Of a stretch of DNA of 64,000 nt, positions 36,607 through 46,407 are shown piece after piece; position 1 is the stretch's first letter; each line of letters begins with the position of its first letter. Position numbers and translations under genes: made by a program. The DNA lies in the NCBI RefSeq assembly GCF_900167015.1, contig NZ_FUXX01000003.1:1-64000 (forward strand), written 5' to 3'. The notes beneath the pieces were generated by a model. The model was not told where the DNA came from, ran no database searches, and was given only the letters and a program-made list of their open reading frames with translations. Origin of the DNA: Succinivibrio dextrinosolvens DSM 3072 (lineage in GTDB: Bacteria; Pseudomonadota; Gammaproteobacteria; Enterobacterales; Succinivibrionaceae).

Positions 36607-36827
36607 AGGTCTTAAAAAATGTGGTATTCAGTCAAAATCAGGTCTTAAAAAATGTAGCATTCACTCAAAATTAGGTCTTAAAAAATGTGGTATTCACTCA
36701 AATTTATGTCTTAAAAAATGTAGTATTCAGTCAAATTTAGGTCTTAAAAAATGTAGTATTCAGTCAAATTTAGGTCTTAAAAAATGTAGTATACTATTAA
36801 GAGAGGTCATAAAATAAAGTTTCTGAG
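36607..36827 (+). repeat. Array of six 33-bp direct repeats, plus a degenerate seventh
   Basis: Copies start at 36607, 36640, 36673, 36706, 36739 and 36772, exactly 33 bp apart. The shared core is AGGTCTTAAAAAATGT followed by GGTATTCAGTCAAAAT-type sequence with few changes (ATGTCTT in copy 4). A seventh, decayed copy starts at 36804 (AGGTCATAAAATAAAG). Each unit holds a six-A tract, so A-tracts recur every 33 bp (about 3.1 helical turns) and may bend the DNA. The last full copy carries TATACT and ends about 34 bp before the ATPase ATG. No spacers, no inverted symmetry. Confidence 0.95.
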
Positions 36828-36837
36828 GTACATGTAA

Positions 36838-38127
36838 ATGCAACGATTTGCAATGGAAAAACTTGTTGAGTGGAAATATAAAAAAAATAGAAAACCTCTT
36901 GTCATAATGGGGGCTCGTCAGGTGGGAAAAACCTGGCTTATGAGGGAATTTGGCAAGAATTATTACAATAAAGTTGCATATATTTCTTTTTATAATAACG
37001 TTCGAATGAAACAAGTATTTGAGCAAGACTACGATATTAAAAGAATCATTTCTGCCATTAATATTGAAGTAGGATTTACTGTTTCCGCAGATGATACCCT
37101 TATTATTTTTGATGAGATCCAAAATGCCCCAAAAGCATTTGAATCATTAAAGTATTTTAATGAAGATGCACCTGAATATCATATCATCGTCGCTGGATCG
37201 CTACTTGGTGTAGCTTTACATGAAGGCATCTCTTATCCTGTTGGAAAAGTTTCAACTCTAAATCTCTATCCTCTTAATTTTAGAGAGTTTTTGTATGCAG
37301 TCGGCGAAACTGAATTGGCAGATGCTCTTAAATCAAAAGATTACGGATTAATAGATTCTTTTTCAGATAAATATATATACCACCTAAAGAACTATATGTA
37401 TGTTGGAGGAATGCCAGAGGCAGTTAAGTCTTTTCTAAATAATAGTGATTACTATGCTGCTAGAGAAGTTCAGAAAGAAATTGTTCTTCAATATAAAGGA
37501 GATTTTGGAAAGCATATTTCTGCGGGTGAATTACCTCGAATTAATATGGTGTGGGACTCTATTCCCATGCAACTGGCAAAAGAAAACAAAAAATTTTTCT
37601 TTGGACAGATAAAAAAAGGAGCACGCAGCTCTGATTTTGAAAAGGCGATACAGTGGCTGACAGATAGTGGTCTAGTTTATCGTGTTCATAAAGTAAATGC
37701 TCCACACATTCCGCTTTCAGCTTACAAAGAACTATCTTTTTTTAAACTGTTTTTTTTAGATATAGGTTTATTAGGTGCAATGAGTGAGCTTGATTTGCAT
37801 GCTATTATTGAAGGAAATAGTTTATTTATTGAATTTAAAGGAGCTTTTACGGAACAGTATGTTCTTCAGCAGATTATAAGTGATACAGAATATACTCCTT
37901 ATTTCTATGGAACAGAATCTGCAACCTTTGAACAGGATTTTCTCATTCAAAAAGGTATGAATGCAGTGCCTATTGAAGTGAAAGCAGAAACTAATACCAG
38001 ATCTCAAAGTCTTAAAGCATTCTTTGATAAATATCATCCAGAGTTGTCTATCAGATTATCTCTTTTGAAATATAAAGAACAGGAATGGATGGTTAATATT
38101 CCTCTTTATGCTGTATGTAATATTTAA
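36838..38127 (+). CDS. AAA_14/DUF4143 ATPase (second of two)
   Basis: A 429-residue P-loop ATPase with Walker A GARQVGKT (25-32), Walker B LIIFDEIQN (D92, E93), and the VAGSLLGVAL sensor region. The C-terminal DUF4143 part ends with QDFLIQKG and PIEVKAE, a PD-(D/E)xK-like arrangement that seems intact here, unlike the first paralogue. A 33-bp repeat array precedes it. GAGG lies nine bases before the ATG. It is not in an operon. Function unknown; candidate roles are DNA-associated ATPase or defence protein, both inference. Confidence 0.85.
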   Translation: MQRFAMEKLVEWKYKKNRKPLVIMGARQVGKTWLMREFGKNYYNKVAYISFYNNVRMKQVFEQDYDIKRIISAINIEVGFTVSADDTLIIFDEIQNAPKAFESLKYFNEDAPEYHIIVAGSLLGVALHEGISYPVGKVSTLNLYPLNFREFLYAVGETELADALKSKDYGLIDSFSDKYIYHLKNYMYVGGMPEAVKSFLNNSDYYAAREVQKEIVLQYKGDFGKHISAGELPRINMVWDSIPMQLAKENKKFFFGQIKKGARSSDFEKAIQWLTDSGLVYRVHKVNAPHIPLSAYKELSFFKLFFLDIGLLGAMSELDLHAIIEGNSLFIEFKGAFTEQYVLQQIISDTEYTPYFYGTESATFEQDFLIQKGMNAVPIEVKAETNTRSQSLKAFFDKYHPELSIRLSLLKYKEQEWMVNIPLYAVCNI

Positions 38128-38377
38128 TTAACTTCAACTTTTAAAAGTTCCGCTTGTATCTGTTATTGTTGAAAAGACCTTCTTTTGATTATTATGAAAT
38201 TTTTACTATTCCTATTTCAAAAGAAGCTCTACTGCTATTGTCAGCTTTCCATATAAGGAATATCATCTTATTAAAAGCTATTAACAGGCTTCGTATACAG
38301 TGAATAATACTAAATCTGATGAATATTCGCCTAATTAAAAACGAATTAAATGAAAAAGTAAAACAGAAGGAGTTTGC

Positions 38378-39175
38378 ATGAATCAGTACAAAACTGTTTT
38401 TGTTACCGGCGCTTCTGCCGGATTTGGAGCAGCAATCGCAAAACTTTTGGCCCAGAACGGTTATAAGGTAATAGCCGGAGCCAGACGCAGAAGCAAATTA
38501 GAAGAGTTAACCGCCTCAAATTCCAATATCTATCCGATTGAACTGGATGTTACTGATGAGAAATCAGTATCTACTCTCCTAAATGACCTGCCTGATGATC
38601 TTAAGAATATCGATGTTCTTATCAACAATGCAGGTTTAGCTTTAGGAACAGATCCTGCCTACAACTGTAAACTTAACGAATGGAAAACCATGGTTGATAC
38701 CAACATCAACGGTATACTGAATATGACCAATGCCATTCTTCCATCAATGGTTAAAAGAAACCATGGTTATATCATTAACCTAGGCTCAACTGCTGGATGC
38801 TGGCCATATCGTGGCGGTAATGTCTATGGCGCAACAAAGGCCTTCGTAGAACAGTTCACCAGAAACCTACGTACAGATCTCAGCGGTACAGCTGTTAAAG
38901 CAACTGTAATAAAACCAGGTCTTTGCGGTAATACAGAGTTTTCAAATGTTAGATTCCATGGTGATGATAAAAAAGCTGCAGCAGTATATCAGGATACAGT
39001 TTCAATCAGTCCTGAGGATATTGCAAATACTGTCCTTTGGCTTTTAAGTACCCCTCCTCACATGAATGTTAACGATATGGAGATAATGCCTGTCTGTCAG
39101 ACCTACGGTGGATTAAGTGTAGTCAGAAATCTTGATCTGAATCAAAAAAAATTAGAGACAAACAGCATGCTGTGA
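38378..39175 (+). CDS. ydfG: Short-chain dehydrogenase, YdfG-like (3-hydroxy acid dehydrogenase)
   Basis: A 265-residue NADP-dependent SDR. The cofactor loop is TGASAGFG (10-17), followed by GARR (NADP preference) and NNAG. The catalytic residues are S137, Y150 and K154 (YGATK). The stretch KPGLCGNTEFSNVRFHGDDKKA resembles E. coli YdfG, which acts on L-allo-threonine, serine and malonic semialdehyde. AAGGAG precedes the ATG. The stop codon lies inside a 10-bp hairpin. Confidence 0.85.
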   Translation: MNQYKTVFVTGASAGFGAAIAKLLAQNGYKVIAGARRRSKLEELTASNSNIYPIELDVTDEKSVSTLLNDLPDDLKNIDVLINNAGLALGTDPAYNCKLNEWKTMVDTNINGILNMTNAILPSMVKRNHGYIINLGSTAGCWPYRGGNVYGATKAFVEQFTRNLRTDLSGTAVKATVIKPGLCGNTEFSNVRFHGDDKKAAAVYQDTVSISPEDIANTVLWLLSTPPHMNVNDMEIMPVCQTYGGLSVVRNLDLNQKKLETNSML

Positions 39176-39193
39176 GTGCAATGCTCACAGCAT
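39167..39193 (+). terminator. Hairpin overlapping the SDR stop codon
   Basis: ATGCTGTGAG, 7-nt loop, CTCACAGCAT: perfect 10-bp stem that contains the TGA stop. No T-run follows; it may protect the 3' end of the mRNA. Confidence 0.5.
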
Positions 39194-39456
39194 ATTAACT
39201 ATCAGATTTTTAAGAATAACCTTTCATATCCATTTTTTAGATTCTAAATTAAAAATCCTATTTTTAAGCAAAACTATTTAATAAATAAGAAGAAAAATCA
39301 AATCCACCAAAAGGTAATATCTTGCACAATAAAACTACATCAATGCACTATAAGTGACTCTTTATCTTTCTTTTAAAATTCACAAAGCTGATAAGAATAT
39401 AATCCACGTATACCTTATTTTACGTAGTTTATGTGTATCATTTTAGGGAGATAATC

Positions 39457-39726
39457 ATGACAGTTCTAGAGAACGATATTGCTATCTACAGTAGAAAAGA
39501 GATTGAACGTTTATCTGCAAATGCCAATGATCTGCTAAAAACACCACTGGCACAGCTTGTAGAGATTTGCAAAAAAGCTGAAAACCAGACCTTGAATATC
39601 GCCTTAAAGACACTTAATTTCATGGCTTCACAGGAAGAAAAACAGCGTATTGAAATCATTCAGAATCAGATTGCTGAAAATGAAAAAGCATCTGGCGTAA
39701 TGGCATCTAAATACAACCGCTGGTAA
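39457..39726 (+). CDS. Small helical hypothetical protein
   Basis: An 89-residue, probably all-helical cytoplasmic protein: MTVLENDIAIYSRKEIERLS, then PLAQLVEICKKAENQTLNIALKTLNFMASQEE and a short Trp-ended tail (KYNRW). I do not recognise the family. The start is decided by AGGGAG six bases before ATG 39457. The gene lies alone and is followed by a strong terminator, which supports real expression. Confidence 0.7.
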   Translation: MTVLENDIAIYSRKEIERLSANANDLLKTPLAQLVEICKKAENQTLNIALKTLNFMASQEEKQRIEIIQNQIAENEKASGVMASKYNRW

Positions 39727-39758
39727 TAGTTAATCGAATTATTGTTTGAGCATGGAAA

Positions 39759-39790
39759 AGGCCCTGATCGATGTATCAGGGCTTTTTTTT
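39759..39790 (+). terminator. Strong terminator after the small helical gene
   Basis: GCCCTGAT, loop CGATGT, ATCAGGGC followed by eight T; also flanked by a matching A-run, so it can act in both directions. Confidence 0.93.
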
Positions 39791-39929
39791 CTCGCTATTT
39801 CTCTGATTTTATTTAAATTTTCCTCAAATATATTGCAATACAAACAATAGGCAGCCATATAATATTAGGAAAAACTGCTAGCTTAAAACGAAAGTCTTTA
39901 TGATTAAAGCAAAACAAATGAGGCATATT

Positions 39930-40198
39930 ATGAGTACTTTCATTGAATCAGATGGCATTACCGCTTTTCACCCAGGCTACTATCTAAAAGAAATGCTTGA
40001 GGAAAGAGGATTATCAGAAAAGAGTATGCCTTAAGATTAGGAACAACTCCACAGAAAATGAATTTGCTTCTACAGGGAGAAGACAACGTAACATTAGAAA
40101 CAGCAGAGAAAATAGCAAAACTTTCAGGCGGAACCGAAGAGTACTGGCTTAGCCTTCAGAAGGCTTATGACGAAAAGAAAGCTTTACTCAAAATTTAA
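39930..40198 (+). pseudogene. Frameshifted HigA-like antitoxin (XRE family)
   Basis: The first frame reads MSTFIESDGITAFHPGYYLK and on to LSEKSMP before a TAA at 40032. Shifting at the A-run near 40018 gives EYALRLGTTPQKMNLLLQG, then the HTH remainder and EEYWLSLQKAYDEKK, ending at TAA 40196. Together they form a normal HigA/VapI-type antitoxin of about 90 residues. One A missing from an A-run explains the break. No higB toxin gene is next to it. It could be a real relic, a phase-variable tract or a sequencing error. Confidence 0.8.
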
Positions 40199-40199
40199 C

Positions 40200-40221
40200 T
40201 CACCGGCGGGATTACCGGTGA
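40200..40221. terminator. Hairpin after the antitoxin relic
   Basis: TCACCGG, loop CGGGATTA, CCGGTGA; a 7-bp GC-rich stem directly after the antitoxin stop and 45 bp before the end of convergent recD. No T-run. Confidence 0.5.
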
Positions 40222-40265
40222 ATAGAACAAGAAATCGAAGCTATAAAAGCTTATAATTCAGACAG

Positions 40266-42347
40266 TTATAGTCTATCACTCAATCCACTCTCACGAGTAA
40301 CTCTTCTCTTGCAGGAATCAAGAAAAACCTGTCTGTCAGAATAAATACACACATGTTTTTTAGCACGGGTAATGCCGGTATAAACAAGCTCTTTGGTCAT
40401 TACCGGATTTAAATCAGTCGAAAGGATCATACAGACTTTGTCATACTCGCTTCCCTGAGACTTATGAATAGTCATGGCATAACCACTTTCATAATCAGTA
40501 AGAAATACAGGACTTACGTTAAAAACTGAGTTTTCATCGCCAAACCAGACCTTAAGAGGACCTGCGCTACCGTCTTTTTTCCTTTCAGCAGCTACAAAAC
40601 CAACATCACCATTTGAGATTCTCAAGGCGTAATTATTCTTTGTTACAAGAATAACCTTGCCAATAAACCATTCAGAATCAATAGAAGAAGCTTTAGCATT
40701 CAAAGTGTTAAGCTCATTTCTGGCCTTTTTTTCAATCTGCTCATTTATACTTTGAATACCATACAAACCACCTCGGTTTGAACAGAGAATTCGGTATTTA
40801 TCAAGCTCTTTAAAAATCTTCTTAGCCAGCTCTTCTGTGATACCTGTAAATCTGTCGCCTTCATAATGTGAAGCATCAAGACTTTTCCAGAATTCACCAT
40901 AATCACTCACTATAGCAGAACATAAAGACACAAGATTTGAATTATTCTCTCTCCATGATTTAGAAGACTTTATCTCTTTAAGCTCAACCTGATCTTTATA
41001 ATCCAAAAATGGCTTATTAAGTCTATCCTCGATAAGATTAGTATAGGATTCTCTGTACACTTCATTAACAGCGCCTGCAATATCACCGATTCCCTTATAG
41101 TCAGAGAAACGATAACTGAAATTGAGCTGCACTGTATTATTTGAAATATCAGTAGTTTTTAGCCTGTCTACACTGTAGCCGGTTAGAGAGGAGATGACTG
41201 ACAGCTTCTCATCATCAAATACACGGGTAGAGTCTGATAAATCAACACACAGATCGTTTAGAACAGAACCAGCCTCAACAGATGCCAGCTGATCCTTATC
41301 GCCTAGCATTATGACTTTGGTATCCTCACGGATAGCAGCACACAGTTTTGCAAAGTTGGCAGCATCAACCATTGAGACTTCATCCACAATCAGAATATCG
41401 CAGTCAATCTTGTTGTCTGCATTACGAATCTTGTGAGCCTTATGAGGTATTGAGCCTAAAAGCTTATCCACGGTTACAGCAGTTTTACAGATTCTGTTTT
41501 TGATATCCTCTCGTTCATTTTCATCAGCAAACACCTTCGGAAAACTATATGCGACGGAGCCAATCTTAGGTGAAGGTTCATTATTCGAAAACTGTTTTTT
41601 AATTGACTCTGTCATGCGGCCTGCAGCCTTGCCTGTTGGCGCACACAAAAGAATATTGTTCTTTGATGGATTTAGCTTCTGTAAAAGCAGCAACAGCTTA
41701 GCTACGGTTGTAGTTTTACCTGTTCCAGGACCACCGGTGATAATACAGAAATGTGAAACAGCAGCCATGGCAGCAGCAATCTTCTGCATATCAAATTCCT
41801 GATTCCTGCTTTTATCATCATCCGCTCTTTCAAAAAGCACATCTAAAAGAGACTTGATTGAATTTATATCATCTTCACCAAGTTTCTGTTCAGAGCAATC
41901 TCCTGAGGCTTTTTTTATGAAATCAGCAATCTGTTTTTCGTAACAAAGATTACGACGAATATAAAGTCTGTCTAAATCAAGAATCAGTGGTTTATTGGAT
42001 GATTCATCAGATCCAATAAGATCAAAGCAGTCATCAAAAGATAATTCAATATCCGTTTTACTTATAAGAGGAGAAAATGGCTCTGTATCATAATAGCCAT
42101 CCTCTGAAAGCGTCCGATGCTGATTAAATAAATCCTCATAGAATCTGTTTATACTTTCAGCTTCAGCCCTAATACAGGTATCGCCAGCATTCTGCTTATA
42201 AAAGAGTTCAGATAGCATCAGCTCAAGAGCAAAAGGTAAATTCTTTCCATGCATAACCGACAGAGTTTTTATTACAGCATCTAAAAGAGGATTTCTAAGC
42301 TCTGAATACACTTCCAATACATCAGATAATTTTTCATATTTACTCAT
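40266..42347 (-). CDS. recD: RecBCD subunit RecD (5'-3' helicase)
   Basis: The fast 5'-3' motor of exonuclease V. The 693-residue protein has Walker A GGPGTGKT (205-212), Walker B DILIVDEVSMVD, the LGDKDQLASVEAG motif III, and the C-terminal UvrD-like AMTIHKSQGSEYDKV (motif V). It is larger than E. coli RecD (608); part of the excess is an acidic N-terminal region. It lies 23 bp after recB and closes the recC-recB-recD series. Confidence 0.93.
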   Translation of the reverse strand: MSKYEKLSDVLEVYSELRNPLLDAVIKTLSVMHGKNLPFALELMLSELFYKQNAGDTCIRAEAESINRFYEDLFNQHRTLSEDGYYDTEPFSPLISKTDIELSFDDCFDLIGSDESSNKPLILDLDRLYIRRNLCYEKQIADFIKKASGDCSEQKLGEDDINSIKSLLDVLFERADDDKSRNQEFDMQKIAAAMAAVSHFCIITGGPGTGKTTTVAKLLLLLQKLNPSKNNILLCAPTGKAAGRMTESIKKQFSNNEPSPKIGSVAYSFPKVFADENEREDIKNRICKTAVTVDKLLGSIPHKAHKIRNADNKIDCDILIVDEVSMVDAANFAKLCAAIREDTKVIMLGDKDQLASVEAGSVLNDLCVDLSDSTRVFDDEKLSVISSLTGYSVDRLKTTDISNNTVQLNFSYRFSDYKGIGDIAGAVNEVYRESYTNLIEDRLNKPFLDYKDQVELKEIKSSKSWRENNSNLVSLCSAIVSDYGEFWKSLDASHYEGDRFTGITEELAKKIFKELDKYRILCSNRGGLYGIQSINEQIEKKARNELNTLNAKASSIDSEWFIGKVILVTKNNYALRISNGDVGFVAAERKKDGSAGPLKVWFGDENSVFNVSPVFLTDYESGYAMTIHKSQGSEYDKVCMILSTDLNPVMTKELVYTGITRAKKHVCIYSDRQVFLDSCKRRVTRESGLSDRL

Positions 42348-42370
42348 TTTTATCTCACTTTTGCTGTCTG

Positions 42371-45300
42371 TTATTCACTGAAGATACGACTTAGCTTTTC
42401 TATAAGCTCATACTTTGGTCTGGTATATACAATTGAGTTTGAGCTGCCCCTCTGCATACCTCTAAGATAAAGGTAGATAATGCCGCCAAAGTGTCTGTCA
42501 TAGTCATAATTCTCTATTCTGTTCTGAAGGAAACGATGCATTGCAAGAGAATAAAACAGGTACTGAACATCATAGCAGTGCTCAAGCATATTCAGAGAAA
42601 CCGACTTTTCATCGTAATCCTCATAGGAGATTCCCATAAAGTTACTCTTATAATCGATAATGTAGAACTTGGAATCAGCCCCATCTCCTACTTTGATGGC
42701 AAGGTCTATAAAGCCTTTAACAAAGCCTGAAAGCTCACTTTGTGCAAGAGAAAAGTTTATGTTATCAAGAGATATGCCTTTTTCTCTGGCAAATGCCTCT
42801 GCATTCTCTTTTCTCAGCTCTTCGAGTTTATCAGATGAGAATCTATCAGACGGAAACAGGAATCCAAGCTCACTTAGCCAGTCGCCTTTCTTAAGATCAC
42901 AAAGTCTTACTGTCTTTGAATCCGCACAAGGCATTTGGGCCCCCACAATATCAGCGAGCCAGCCGTTTAACGCCTTATGTTTCTGCTCTAAAAGCTCATC
43001 TTTATCAGGGCTCATATGATTTATATACCAGCGCTTTAAAATGCCGGCCTCATTTGTATGAGAAGCCCTTTCTACAGCAGATGAGATGACAGACTCTTCA
43101 GTACAGTTAGAAAAATCACAATACTCCATAATGCTGTGCAGATAGGTACCTGCTATGGCATTTCTTGGGAAGTTAAAGCGGGTAAAGCAATCCTTTGGAA
43201 TTACAAGTTCATCGTTTTTATGAACTACGCCGCCATCCTCGCTTCTGGCAACGATTCCACTGTAGGATGAGATTCTGTAATCCTGACGAATTCCCTTAAA
43301 GGACTCTGAAAACTCCGATGGACCGGATATCCTGGATTTATGAATAGAATCCTTTAGAACAGGATCTGACTTTAAAACCTCAGCATAAAAGTCTTCATCA
43401 ACAAGCTTGAATGGACTGCCTTTCAAACAGGAACTATCAATATCTGGTGTCTTTTCATCTGAGGATAATGCTTCACCTTTAATAACAAGCTCTGCCATTG
43501 AGTATGCACTTGCTGAAGAATTATCAGGATCGATAAACTCACTGACAAGAGCATTAGGATTATCCATATTCCACTGAGGAATGTAGATAAAGTTAGCAGC
43601 ACAGGCACGGGTTAGAGCAACATATAAAAGACGGGCATCCTCCTGCAGATCACTTAGTGCCTTCTGCTCTAAGGTGGACTTTAAGCCTTGAATGTCAAAA
43701 TAGAGCTTTCCTTTAGCATCATCATAATAGTACGGTTCTACTTTATTTATCGCCCTCATATCACTCCACAAATAAGGCATAAATACTAAAGGAAACTCCA
43801 GACCTTTAGACTTGAATATTGTATAAATTGCAACCTGAGAGGCTTCTGATTCAAGACGCTTTTTAAACATATCTGCATCTGTATTCAGTGAAGTATTTGT
43901 TCTTAACTCAAAATACCAGCGTTTCTGTGCCTGAATGCCCTGTTCATGAGCTCTTGCAGACTGTAAAAGTTCAGCTAAATGCCACAGATTAGTAACCATG
44001 CGTTCACCACCTGTGAACCTCAGATTATCCTTAAGACACTGATGTCTTTCATCTGACGCCCATTTTGAGAAAGCTGGAAAGAAACCATTTTTCTCCCAGA
44101 TTAGACGACATTCTTTTAGGAGTGAAACCTCAAGCTCAATAGCATCACCTAAAGCTTCAAGATTCTCATTCTCTGATGCAGAACATAACTGACTTAAAAG
44201 AAGAGTTTTTACCTTGCCTCGATTTGCGTAATCATCCATGGCATCAATCAGGTAAAGAAGAAGCTCGTATTCAGCAAATGAATTATCTGAGCTTGACTCA
44301 TCAAAAACCCTAGACTTATCGGAGTAATAAACGGAAGAAATATTCAGCTCTTTTAGGGCTGACTGCAGAAGCTTAGCTTCTTCTCCCATACTTACAAGAA
44401 TAGCAATATCTGAAGGCTTAACAGCACGTGAGACAATCTTATCCCCACTTACACTGTCTAATACTCCATGAGAAAGACAGTGCTGAACCGCACGGGCAAG
44501 CTTTTTGGAAATAAACTCTCTTGAATTAGTCTTGCCAACCGATTTAGAGCCAGGGAAAGCATTCATAATCTCAGCTTCTGAGAGAAACTCTACATAATTA
44601 CTTGCTGCAGAAAAATTATCGACAGGACTTTCGACATTACAGAATCTGAAGCTGCACTTACCAGAATTTCCAAGAGACTTTACTTTTGCCTTTACTTCAG
44701 AAAATTCAATATTGTCTTTTGAGTTCTTATCAAAGAAGAAAGGCTCCTCTCTTAATGAGAAAACATTATTCACACCTTCAACAATCTGTTCCTGTGAACG
44801 GAAATTGGTAGAAAGAGTATATATAGAATCACTTCCATACAGACTTTCAATCAGAGCGCGGGCTTTAAGGTAGGAGTGAATATCTGCCCTTCTGAAACCA
44901 TAGATTGACTGTTTAGGATCACCGATCAGATAACAGCAGGCTCCTGTTTTTTTTGCAGACTTATTTAAATAAAGCTTTGAGAAGATTGAAAACTGTACCG
45001 GATCGGTATCCTGAAACTCATCAATCATAGCCACGGGATAAGCTGCTCGAATAAGTCCTGGCAGAATATCCTTTGAGCCTTCCTTGTAATTTAAGACATA
45101 ATCAAGTCGTCTTATGATGCCATCAAGGCCGATTAAATGATCTCGCTCTAAAATCTCATCGAGCTTCTGCTCAACCATAATCGCAATATCAAAGAGGATC
45201 TCATCCTTAAAAGAAATAACCTTGTTATGAAGAGCTGATAGCTGCATAAAGAGCTCTTCGATCTCAATTATCTTTTCAGGATATTTAAAAATATCATACA

Positions 45301-46387
45301 TTGAACGTGTTATCTTATATATGGAGGTAAAACCTTTCTCAATAACAAAATTTCCTCTTATAAAGGTAAGTCTGCGTTCCATATCATCATGAGTATTACA
45401 GATGTCTCTTAAGAGCATATAAGCTGAAAGTGAATTTTTCGTAAATTTTGGAGTAACGCCTCTAGTTTTAGTAAACAGTTCTCCAGGCTGATTATCATCT
45501 GTAATAACTTTCCCTTTATATTCATCAAATATTGACCTGCATCTGTCAGCTAAGAGTGAAAACTCATCAAGATAACTGTCTATGAATTCAATTACCTTAG
45601 ATAAGGTTTTTCTTATATCAGAACTGGCTTTAACCTTATTATTTAACAGGTTATAACCGAAAAAGCCCTCTTTGCTGTCAGTATTTCTGACTCTACCAAG
45701 TTTGTCCTGATACTTTTTTAGGGTATCAAAAAGCTCTTTATCTGAATCTACGGATAGAATCGCTGCAAGCTTTTCTGAGTTTGAATCTCCCTTATAGAAA
45801 AGCTCACGCCATACCGTATTTCTTGCCTCTTCAGTCTGATCAGAGATATCCTGACACAGCTCAACATCAAAAGGCTCCCCTGCCTCAAAGGTATAGACCT
45901 TGTGAAGAGCACTGGTACAGAATGAGTGAATAGTACAGATTGGAGCATCATCAATGGAACGCTCAGCATTTAAAAGAAGCAAGGCACAGGTTCTGGCTTC
46001 AGCCTCTCGAATATCAATCATTTCATGAATCAGAGCTTTTAGCTGATCTTCAATTTCAAGGGTATCAAGAATCTCCATTCCCTTTTTGGCAACCTTTTCA
46101 AAGGCGATCCTGGCGGCAACAATCTTTTCACGGATTCTCGCTCTAAGATCAGAGGTTGCAGCATTGGTGAAGGTTACAACCAGAATATTCTTAAGCTCAA
46201 GAGGACCTGAGTGATAGCCGTAATCTTCTTTAACTTCAGCTCCTTTTTCATCAGAGCCTTTTGAACCTAGAAGCAGACGCAGTACAAGATAGGTTATGGT
46301 GTAGGTCTTACCGGTGCCGGCACTTGCCTCAATCAGAGAGGAATGTCCAAGATTAAAGGTTCCGATTTTTAATTCATTGTTATTCAT
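42371..46387 (-). CDS. recB: RecBCD subunit RecB (helicase/nuclease)
   Basis: The 3'-5' helicase and nuclease subunit. Numbered from ATG 46387, chosen because GGTGGAG lies six bases before it, the 1338-residue protein has Walker A ASAGTGKT (21-28), the VAMIDEFQDTDPVQ Walker B box and RSQEQIVEGVN. Motif VI-like ARLLYVALTRA follows, and then the nuclease motif YIIDYKSN near the C-terminus. It is longer than E. coli RecB (1180). Its 3' neighbour is recD (23 bp) and its 5' neighbour recC (20 bp). The ptrA gene found between recC and recB in E. coli is absent. Confidence 0.95.
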   Translation of the reverse strand: MNNNELKIGTFNLGHSSLIEASAGTGKTYTITYLVLRLLLGSKGSDEKGAEVKEDYGYHSGPLELKNILVVTFTNAATSDLRARIREKIVAARIAFEKVAKKGMEILDTLEIEDQLKALIHEMIDIREAEARTCALLLLNAERSIDDAPICTIHSFCTSALHKVYTFEAGEPFDVELCQDISDQTEEARNTVWRELFYKGDSNSEKLAAILSVDSDKELFDTLKKYQDKLGRVRNTDSKEGFFGYNLLNNKVKASSDIRKTLSKVIEFIDSYLDEFSLLADRCRSIFDEYKGKVITDDNQPGELFTKTRGVTPKFTKNSLSAYMLLRDICNTHDDMERRLTFIRGNFVIEKGFTSIYKITRSMYDIFKYPEKIIEIEELFMQLSALHNKVISFKDEILFDIAIMVEQKLDEILERDHLIGLDGIIRRLDYVLNYKEGSKDILPGLIRAAYPVAMIDEFQDTDPVQFSIFSKLYLNKSAKKTGACCYLIGDPKQSIYGFRRADIHSYLKARALIESLYGSDSIYTLSTNFRSQEQIVEGVNNVFSLREEPFFFDKNSKDNIEFSEVKAKVKSLGNSGKCSFRFCNVESPVDNFSAASNYVEFLSEAEIMNAFPGSKSVGKTNSREFISKKLARAVQHCLSHGVLDSVSGDKIVSRAVKPSDIAILVSMGEEAKLLQSALKELNISSVYYSDKSRVFDESSSDNSFAEYELLLYLIDAMDDYANRGKVKTLLLSQLCSASENENLEALGDAIELEVSLLKECRLIWEKNGFFPAFSKWASDERHQCLKDNLRFTGGERMVTNLWHLAELLQSARAHEQGIQAQKRWYFELRTNTSLNTDADMFKKRLESEASQVAIYTIFKSKGLEFPLVFMPYLWSDMRAINKVEPYYYDDAKGKLYFDIQGLKSTLEQKALSDLQEDARLLYVALTRACAANFIYIPQWNMDNPNALVSEFIDPDNSSASAYSMAELVIKGEALSSDEKTPDIDSSCLKGSPFKLVDEDFYAEVLKSDPVLKDSIHKSRISGPSEFSESFKGIRQDYRISSYSGIVARSEDGGVVHKNDELVIPKDCFTRFNFPRNAIAGTYLHSIMEYCDFSNCTEESVISSAVERASHTNEAGILKRWYINHMSPDKDELLEQKHKALNGWLADIVGAQMPCADSKTVRLCDLKKGDWLSELGFLFPSDRFSSDKLEELRKENAEAFAREKGISLDNINFSLAQSELSGFVKGFIDLAIKVGDGADSKFYIIDYKSNFMGISYEDYDEKSVSLNMLEHCYDVQYLFYSLAMHRFLQNRIENYDYDRHFGGIIYLYLRGMQRGSSNSIVYTRPKYELIEKLSRIFSE

Positions 46388-46407
46388 TTTTATCTCCACC
46401 ATTAACC

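Noticed and set aside
36607-36827. CRISPR array or iteron origin
   Set aside because: Units are contiguous with no spacers, no replication initiator gene is nearby, and the location is a gene promoter region.
39930-40198. Programmed ribosomal frameshift in the antitoxin
   Set aside because: No canonical slippery heptamer with a downstream structure is evident; a single-base loss in an A-run is simpler.
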